Position numbers and translations under genes: made by a program. This document shows positions 58,300 through 64,000 of a stretch of DNA of 64,000 nt, piece by piece (within the stretch, counting starts at the first letter, position 1; each line of letters begins with the position of its first letter). The notes below the pieces were generated by a model. It had not been told where the DNA came from. It did not search any database and saw nothing but the letters and a program-made list of their open reading frames with translations. Source of the DNA: Rhodanobacteraceae bacterium (GTDB lineage Bacteria; Pseudomonadota; Gammaproteobacteria; Xanthomonadales; SZUA-5). Location of the stretch: contig JADJPR010000004.1 of NCBI GenBank assembly GCA_016713135.1, positions 320,227 through 384,226 of the forward strand, given 5' to 3'.

Positions 58300-58617
58300 A
58301 TGGCGTTCACCACTATAATCTTCAAGAACCCGCACACTGGCATGATGAAGACCGCGCCAGTTGGATTCTCTTGGACCGTATTCTGTTTCGGACCTTTTCC
58401 GCCACTTTTTAGAGGCGATTGGAAGCGGGCAGTGATCATGTTTCTACTTGTATTCGTGACCGCGGGTCTGAGCAGCGTCATTTTCATGTTCATATACAAC
58501 AAACTGTACATTAAGGACCTGATTGAAGCTGGCTACAAGGCACAGTCTATCGCTACGGGAGATCTAGACTACGCGAGCATGAAGATTGGCATGGAAATTC
58601 CTAGAATAGCGCCATGA
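58300..58617 (+). CDS. Cassette 9 small membrane protein
   Basis: This 105-residue protein has two close transmembrane segments (VGFSWTVFCFGPFPPLF and AVIMFLLVFVTAGLSSVIFMFI). The pattern GFSWT..FFG.FP.LFRGDWK..., followed by IYNKLYIKDLIEAGYK, recurs in small proteobacterial membrane proteins of unknown function. AAGGAG seven to eight bases before the ATG gives it its own ribosome binding site. It has no attC between it and the preceding gene, so both travel as one cassette. Confidence 0.78.
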   Translation: MAFTTIIFKNPHTGMMKTAPVGFSWTVFCFGPFPPLFRGDWKRAVIMFLLVFVTAGLSSVIFMFIYNKLYIKDLIEAGYKAQSIATGDLDYASMKIGMEIPRIAP

Positions 58618-58710
58618 CATGTGGCAAGTCGCTTTCCTGAACTGGGATAGGCTTGTCATAGTGGTATGCCAAACTCTCGCGCTTATCCTCTTCGTGCCAT
58701 TGAAAGAGAG

Positions 58711-58800
58711 GCCTAACTATGCGTTCAAGCCGACCGCGGTTCCCGCGCTCGGCTTCGACCAAGCCTCGTCGTGCCGCGGCGGCTTAACGCGGCGTTAGAA
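58711..58800 (+). repeat. attC site 9
   Basis: R'' GCCTAAC matches the start of cassette 9 (TTAGGC); R' is GTTAGAA. GCGTTCAAGCCGACCGCGG arms with a variant loop. Confidence 0.9.
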
Positions 58801-58832
58801 TCGCTCTGGAAGCCTACGGAGGAGGACAGGTC

Positions 58833-59532
58833 TTGAAGTACGATGCGATCATCCGAGAGATTGAAGCTGAATATGTTCGTCTCGCACACGCTCGGTTGGC
58901 GCTTCCTGTGCGTTTCGAAGAAGGTGCTAGGGAAAAAGCCTCGAATCGCGCTGCTCACGGCGAACCCGGGAGGAAATGAAGAGCGGGCAGATCATGCTAT
59001 TGGAAGTTGTGAAGCAGGCTGCTCCTACTACTCAGAGCAGTGGGGTAATGTGCCTGCTGGTCAAGGAAGCCTGCAGCTTCAGGTTCAGGGACTTTTCAAT
59101 ACGCTTGTAAAGCACACTGAATTTGAAGGGAACGCCAGGCAACTGATGGATTCAAGCTTAATAGCCTATTTCATTCCGTTTCGTTCGCCATCGTTAATAG
59201 GTCTTCATCGAAAAGGCGAGTCGGAGGCTTTCGCATATTCGCTTTGGAGCCGCATAATGGCGAGCCAAAGTCCCGAACTTGTGGTAACGATGGATCCATT
59301 TACATTTCATTGCGTTGGAAGAATTCTAGGTGGTGGTAAGAGTGGTGTCTTACATGAAACTTACGAGACCGGATGGGGAAATATCAAGGCGGAGACTATC
59401 TGGTATGACGCTCCCGAGAAGCAGATTGCGGTAGTTCGTCTTCCGCATTTGTCCCGCTTTAGGCTGTATTCCAGATTTGAATCTAGGGAGCATTTGGACT
59501 TCATTTTCGAGCGTGCTTGCAAGCGATTCTAA
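58833..59532 (+). CDS. Cassette 10 uracil-DNA-glycosylase-like protein, one-base shift
   Basis: TTG 58833 after GGAGGA opens a helical N-terminus (KYDAIIREIEAEYVRLAHARLALPVRFEEG). Removing one A of the run 58,933-58,937 joins it as AREKPRIALLTANPGGNEE to the long frame. The features LLTANPGG, IAYFIPFRSP, PELVVTMDPFTFHCVGRIL and RLPHLSRFRLYS resemble the uracil-DNA-glycosylase fold (NPG motif early, H-x-S late). The printed frame alone would start at ATG 58843 with an unnatural N-terminus. The catalytic specificity is unknown. Confidence 0.55.
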
Positions 59533-59613
59533 CTATGTGTTCAAGCCGACGCCGGAACAGGCTCTTCGCACCATCTGGCTGCGCTGCCGGCGCGGCTTAA
59601 CACGGCGTTAGAA
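59527..59613 (+). repeat. attC site 10
   Basis: R'' TTCTAAC matches the start of cassette 10 (TTAGAA); R' is GTTAGAA. The arms GTGTTCAAGCCGACGCCGG and GCCGGCGCGGCTTAACAC co-vary. Confidence 0.92.
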
Positions 59614-60072
59614 TTCGTTTGAAACCCCGGATCGCCAGCAGAAGGCTTGAGGTAGGGCTTTCCGCAAGATTGGATTCGTGATGTGGAAGAGCGGCTCTTG
59701 CTTCGTCTGGCCGCATTGCTCCGCGCGGCGATGATGATACGTAGCTTGTCGGCCATGTCGGCCGCGCTGCGGTTGGCGGGCGGGTACGGTGGGTCGTGCT
59801 GTCAAGCAACTGCTCGCGCTTCGTCTGGCCGCACCGCTCCGCGCGGCAATGGTGATATGGAGCTTGGCGGCCAGATCGGCCGCGCTCCGGTTGGCGGGGC
59901 GGTCGGCTGTGCGCTTCGTCTGGCCGCGCCTGCAAGCGCGGCGGATGATGATACGTGGCGCTGTCGTAGACCGTGCCACGCTTGGCTTGCGGGCGGTCGC
60001 ACCTTCGGCGCACACTCGTGGCCTTGTGGGCTAGATTGGGTTCTGCGCATCCATGGCTGAGGGCAAACAGAA
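59614..60072. other. Cassette 11, no clear gene, copy of cassette 7
   Basis: It is nearly the same as cassette 7, with scattered substitutions and a few small indels, and has the same three CGCTTCGTCTGGCCGC words. Long minus-strand frames exist in both copies but are arginine- and alanine-rich and lack a start context. Confidence 0.65.
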
Positions 60073-60162
60073 TTCTAACTATGCGTTCAAGCCGACCGCG
60101 GAACAGGCTCTTCGCATTGACCGTGGCGCTTCGTGCCGCGGCGGCTTAACGCGGCGTTAGCT
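60073..60162 (+). repeat. attC site 11
   Basis: R'' TTCTAAC matches the start of cassette 11 (TTAGAA); R' is GTTAGCT, as at site 7. GCGTTCAAGCCGACCGCGG-type arms. Confidence 0.92.
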
Positions 60163-60549
60163 TTCATATTGCCCCTTCGCGCAAGGAATCTCGGAGTCGT
60201 GAAAGAGTGCACTGAAATCACCCATGAGCCAGATCGCCGCGTTGCGCGCGATTGTGATTCTGTGGATGGAAAAGCAACTCGCCGCGCGGCCTTCGTGCGG
60301 TTGTCGCTCGGTGCAAGCCCGGTGGGTAGCTCTGTACAAGGCTTGTCGCCAACTGGCCGCATTGCTGGGGTTGGCGGGCGGGTACCGTTCTCGCTTCGGC
60401 CGGTGGTTGGCATTGCGGGAAGCGTGAGGCAAGGTTGCCGCGCCTGGCGCGGCGGCTGTCTCGCAGGTCGCAGTCAGAGGTTGCCGCCGCCGCGCGCTTG
60501 CGGGCGGTCGGTTCAACGGCGCATGCTCGGTTGGGGCATGAGGATGAAG
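60163..60549. other. Cassette 12, tandem copy of cassette 13, coding status unclear
   Basis: About 390 bases starting TTCATATTGCCCCTTCGCG. Two plus-strand frames are open in both copies: one ends in the TAA of the attC core, and another is a 67-codon frame at 60,224 (MSQIAALRAIVILW). Differences between the copies fall on all codon positions, so neither frame is clearly under selection. Confidence 0.55.
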
Positions 60550-60637
60550 AGCTAACTATGCAATCAAGCCGACGCCGGAACAGGCTCTTGGCACAGGCCG
60601 GACACTGCGGCCGGCGCGGCTTATTGCGGCGTTAGCT
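60550..60637 (+). repeat. attC site 12
   Basis: R'' AGCTAAC matches the start of cassette 12 (TTAGCT); R' is GTTAGCT. GCAATCAAGCCGACGCCGG-type arms. Confidence 0.92.
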
Positions 60638-61024
60638 TTCATATTGCCCCTTCGCGCAAGGTATCTTGGCGTCGTGAAAGAGTGCACTGAAATCACCCAT
60701 GGGCAAGATCGCCGCGTTGCGCGCGATTGTGGTTCTGTGGGTGGTAAAGCACTTCGCCGCGCGGCCTTCGTGCGGGTGTCGCTCAGTGCAGGGCCGTTGG
60801 ACGGCTCTGTACGTAGCTTGTGGCCAGCTTGCCGCATTGCGCGGGTTGGCAGGCGGGTACCGTTGTCGCTTCGGTCGGGGGTTGGCATTGCGGGAAGCGT
60901 GAGGCAAGGTTGCCGCGCCTGGCGCGGCGGCTCTCTCGCAGGTCGCAGTCACGGGCTGTCGCCGCCGCGCGCTTGCGGGCGGTCGGTTCAACGGCGCATG
61001 CTCGGTTGGGGCTTGAGGATGAAG
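60638..61024. other. Cassette 13, tandem copy of cassette 12
   Basis: Same content as cassette 12 with many substitutions and no large indels. The matching 67-codon frame begins at 60,699 (MGKIAALRAIVVLW) and ends REA in both copies. No homology recognised. Confidence 0.55.
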
Positions 61025-61112
61025 AGCTAACTATGCAATCAAGCCGACGCCGGAACAGGCTCTTGGCACAGGCCGGACACAGCGGCCGGCGCGGCTTATT
61101 GCGGCGTTGGGC
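61025..61112 (+). repeat. attC site 13
   Basis: R'' AGCTAAC matches the start of cassette 13; R' is GTTGGGC, the first change from GTTAG in the array. GCAATCAAGCCGACGCCGG-type arms. Confidence 0.92.
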
Positions 61113-61165
61113 GTCAGAGGCCGGGAGTCGCCGGGACGTTCTCTTCTCTGGAGGGAAGGAATAGG

Positions 61166-61570
61166 ATGGGAAGTACTATCTGGCTTCTCTCAGAGAGCAC
61201 CCTGGAGCAGGGCGACTCATGGGATCATTCGGCGATGTATGAAGCATTGCCTGAACTTGATGAGCTTTGTGCAAAATTAGGAGTGCCTACTATTTCCTCT
61301 TTCGTGGGCATTCCAGACAAAGATGGCAGTCTCACCTGGAAGATGATCCGGAAGAAGACGCAATGGTTTGAAGCGGGTCGTGCCATCCCAACATTTGAAG
61401 CGCTACGGTCGCTTATTTCCGCCAATCCAGAATCAATCAGAGTCCCGAAGAAAAACTTTGGAGACGTAGACTTCAGGCAGCTCCTTCTTGAAGAACTTGA
61501 GGACTGTCTAAGCAAGGTAGCCAAATTTGCGAATGCGGGTGACCCATTCCACGTTAGTTTTGTGTCATAG
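61166..61570 (+). CDS. Cassette 14 hypothetical protein
   Basis: This 134-residue acidic soluble protein has GGAAGGA upstream of ATG 61166. Notable text: MYEALPELDELCAKLG, PTFEALRSLISANPESI and a C-terminal helix (DFRQLLLEELEDCLSKVAKFA). Its composition resembles small immunity-like cassette proteins, but I recognise no family. Confidence 0.75.
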   Translation: MGSTIWLLSESTLEQGDSWDHSAMYEALPELDELCAKLGVPTISSFVGIPDKDGSLTWKMIRKKTQWFEAGRAIPTFEALRSLISANPESIRVPKKNFGDVDFRQLLLEELEDCLSKVAKFANAGDPFHVSFVS

Positions 61571-61642
61571 TGCTCTGGAAGCAGAATTGGGAATCGTGTT
61601 CTTGGGGAGTGGAGTCATGGAGTTGGTCGCAAGAAACCTGAC

Positions 61643-61732
61643 GCCCAACTATGCGTTCAAGCCGACCGCGGAACAGGTTCTTCGCACTGACCGTGGCGCT
61701 TCGTGCCGCGGCGGCTTAACACGGCGTTGGAT
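61643..61732 (+). repeat. attC site 14
   Basis: R'' GCCCAAC matches the start of cassette 14 (TTGGGC); R' is GTTGGAT. The arms GCGTTCAAG and CTTAACAC have one mismatched pair, the only one noticed. Confidence 0.9.
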
Positions 61733-62135
61733 TTCAGAAGCAGTGGCGGGGCGCTGGAGAGCATCACGTGATGAGGTGGAAGCTTTGGAGCGGTGAGCGT
61801 TTCAGATTGAGCGCTTTTGGTGGAAGGAAGAGCGCATTAGCCCCAATGTCGCAGAGACGGGGCATCTTCCGCGGCACTGTCTGAAGGAATGCAATAGCCC
61901 CAATGTCGCTGAGTGCGGTTCTCGATCCAGGAGCGTATGAGGCTGCACTTGATGGGGTGGTAGGGAATGATCGTTGCGGAAAGGTGTGTTAAATCAGAAG
62001 GTTACGGGTCTGAGGTTGGGTCATTTGTCGTGATGATGCCGTTTGGAGCTTGCGGAAAGAAGTGCTGAGGTGGAGGATCAAGAGCATGTTGGCTTTGGCA
62101 GTCGGGGGTTCGTGCTCGGTGGCAAGAAACCTGAA
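61733..62135. other. Cassette 15, no gene seen
   Basis: About 400 bases without a convincing ORF. A direct repeat GCA(T/A)TAGCCCCAATGTCGC occurs twice about 60 bases apart. The 3' end (GCAAGAAACCTGA before the attC) resembles the 3' end of cassette 14. Confidence 0.6.
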
Positions 62136-62225
62136 ATCCAACTATGTGTTCAAGCCGACCGCGGGTTCGGCCCTTCGCTTCGATCGCGGCTGGACTAGCC
62201 GCGGCGGCTTAACACGGCGTTCAGT
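62136..62225 (+). repeat. attC site 15, last recognisable
   Basis: R'' ATCCAAC matches the start of cassette 15 (TTGGAT); R' is GTTCAGT. The arms GTGTTCAAGCCGACCGCGG and GCCGCGGCGGCTTAACAC pair. No ACTGAAC partner is found downstream, so the array ends here or continues without an attC. Confidence 0.9.
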
Positions 62226-62334
62226 TTCGTACAAGGCGTATCACTTTTTGGGCGGAACGTCGGCTACATTCCAAAGCTATTGAAGCGGCAACTGACGAGG
62301 AGTTCAGACGAGCCACAGACATTGGCAATTAAAC

Positions 62335-62721
62335 GTGTCGGAGGAACTTATCGAACATGGGGAACCTGGAAACTCGATAATAATTGATCTGAAGCCTGGA
62401 AACGCAGTCGGAAACTTGTCGCTGTACGAGCTTTCGGAGATTTGGGGCGTGAGTGGGTGGGGGTGGACTCCGCTGATGTTCCGCCTTCGGGCGTTGTTTG
62501 TCGACTGTGCGCGGGACGGATTTTACGATCACAAGTTTGAGATTGAGGATTCAGAGATTGAAGAAGGAATCTTCTCAATACTTTACGTAAATGGATCGGT
62601 TTCAAATGGCGAAATATGTGGCAAGTGGACTGCGCCAAGGGCTAGCCCTACCAACTCAGCACTGCTTTGGCCTGATACCTTTGAATATTTCAAGGAGGCT
62701 TCAAGTCGTTGGAGAGGGTGA
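62335..62721 (+). CDS. Hypothetical protein after the last attC
   Basis: A 128-residue soluble protein from GTG 62335. It contains IIIDLKPGNAVGNLSLYELSEI, WGWTPLMFRLRALFVDC and acidic DHKFEIEDSEIEEGIF. Its composition is cassette-like. It lies behind the last attC and has no attC of its own, so it may be a former cassette that lost its site. No family recognised. Confidence 0.65.
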   Translation: MSEELIEHGEPGNSIIIDLKPGNAVGNLSLYELSEIWGVSGWGWTPLMFRLRALFVDCARDGFYDHKFEIEDSEIEEGIFSILYVNGSVSNGEICGKWTAPRASPTNSALLWPDTFEYFKEASSRWRG

Positions 62722-62802
62722 GGCTTTCGCATAAGTTACTCGAATCGGCCTTGCCTATTAACTACGCTGTGACCAGCGCTGGAAAAGCTTGGAGGGTTTC
62801 AA

Positions 62803-63983
62803 GTGGATAGACTCCTTAGAACGGGAACAAGGCTCACTCAACTCTTAGGTTTGGGATTGGCCTGCGGTGTGAGTGGATTCGCTCGGGCGCAAGACTATTC
62901 GTTAGTCACTGGCGTAAACAGTGTATCGGGGGGCGTTTTCATACGTGCGCGTTGCTCGGAAATGGCTCCGCGAAATGTTGGGGAAGTAACACTGAAGGAC
63001 AACTCGGTACTGGCATTTTCTTTCCTCAGAGTACGACAGCCGTCAACGTTGCTTTCTTGTCCGGCTCTGCTTGGCTCGATTCGGGTGCAGGTCACAATTG
63101 TGCGCTGTCCACGGTGGGTCCTATGTGCTGGGGGAGAAACGTCAATGGCCAACTCGGAAATGGCGGCTCCGGCAATTTGCCGTCTCCGGCTTTTGTCAGT
63201 GGAGGGATTCAGGCCATTTCCATAGCTGCAGGCGGCGAGCATTCTTGTGCCATAGTTGCTGGAGGCACAGTGAAGTGTTGGGGGAATAACCAATATGGGC
63301 AGATCGGCGACGGAACCAATACTCCTCGCTCCGTGCCCGTCGACGTTCCAAACGTAACGGGTGCAACGCGCCTTGGGGCCGGTTTTGGACACACCTGTGC
63401 TCTGGTTGGAGGCGGCGCAGTCAAGTGTTGGGGACGAAACGCAGCGGGGCAACTGGGAAACGGTACAACGCAGAATAGTCTCGTGGCAGTAGATGTGGCT
63501 GGCTTAACAGGTGCGACGCAGTTGTCTTCTAAAGCTTCACACAACTGCGTAGTGGTGGGTAGCCAGCTCAAGTGCTGGGGTCTAAATCAGCACGGACAGC
63601 TCGGAAACGGGGCCATGAGTAACAGCAGCGTGGTGGTTGACGCACTGATTTCAGGTGCTACTGCCGTGGCGGCAGGAGGGCAGCACACCTGCGCGATAGT
63701 CTCTGGGGGAGTGAGGTGTTGGGGTGATAACTTCTTCGGACAGCTCGGAAACGGTAACACCGCAAGCAGCCTACTGCCTGTGAATGTCTTGAACGTGGCG
63801 GGAGCCACTTCGCTGACTTCGGGTGACCAACACGCCTGTGCGGTCGTCGGTGGGGGCGGGGTAAAGTGTTGGGGATACAATTCGGACGGCGAGCTCGGCA
63901 ATGCCAGCCAGGCAAACAGCCCAACTGCAGTTGATGTTCTTGAACTCGAGAGAATCTTTGGGAGCGGTTTTGAAAATCTCTAG
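62803..63983 (+). CDS. Secreted RCC1-repeat protein, one-base frameshift
   Basis: GTG 62803, preceded by GGAGG, starts a signal peptide (LTQLLGLGLACGVSGFARAQ). Adding one G to the run 62,928-62,933 joins it as VSGG-RFHTCALLGNG to the long frame. About seven RCC1-type repeats follow with the core CWG.N..GQLGNG (for example KCWGRNAAGQLGNG), forming a beta-propeller of about 390 residues. It ends in IFGSGFENL, like the NNGFE end of the CAP protein at 38.65 kb. Bacterial RCC1 proteins are mostly secreted and of unknown function. Confidence 0.78.
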
Positions 63984-64000
63984 ACTCTTGGGGCCAAGAG

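Overview
The window is GC-rich chromosomal DNA of a gammaproteobacterium, most likely of the Xanthomonadales (Lysobacterales). The clues are the gene set (UPF0149-pepP pair, sigma-54-free core metabolism, MetX-type acyltransferase, several PAS-GGDEF-EAL proteins), the Xanthomonas-like integron integrase and attC sites, and secreted proteins that end in a ...GFE motif. This assignment is inference. No tRNA, rRNA, CRISPR array or complete insertion sequence was recognised.

Positions 1-50,200 are ordinary core genome in short operons on both strands. They hold pyrimidine and cell-wall genes (pyrD end, murB), a fatty acid desaturase, gamma-glutamyltranspeptidase with rlmJ, the PEP synthase pair ppsR-ppsA, an M23 peptidase, sdaA with an SGNH hydrolase, tyrS, an aminotransferase and metX. 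They also hold a two-component system, HMG-CoA lyase, UPF0149-pepP-DUF2784, the glutathione-dependent formaldehyde pathway (frmA-fghA), aat and an FHA-PP2C phosphatase. Three large c-di-GMP-type proteins lie at 16.8-19.3, 25.4-28.0 and 31.5-33.9 kb. Cyanophycin metabolism is represented at two places: cyanophycinase (24.3 kb), and cyanophycin synthetase with a shorter Mur-ligase paralogue (41.6-46.3 kb). Many spacers contain palindromes built from short tandem repeats of about 7-10 bp. The repeat words differ from spacer to spacer but the architecture is the same.

Positions 50,210-62,720 are a chromosomal integron. A tyrosine integrase of the IntI type (minus strand, with an unusual N-terminal extension of about 225 residues) is followed by an attI core (GTTAGGC at 51,999) and a plus-strand array of 15 recognisable attC sites. 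The cassettes are less GC-rich than the flanks. They include a HEPN-like protein, an Mrr-type restriction endonuclease, a GNAT acetyltransferase, a uracil-DNA-glycosylase-like protein, a membrane/coiled-coil protein with a small membrane partner, and several unknown proteins. Others have no convincing gene: one is a 13-14 bp minisatellite, two are near copies of each other at a distance, two are tandem copies, and the first carries a long inverted repeat. The array ends near 62.7 kb, where a secreted RCC1-repeat protein begins.

At eight places two adjacent reading frames would give one natural protein if a single base in a short homopolymer were removed or added. This looks more like residual sequencing error than eight independent pseudogenes, and affected genes are annotated here as the joined gene. 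One of these sites, a G7 run, also makes pepP and the next gene read as one fused ORF.
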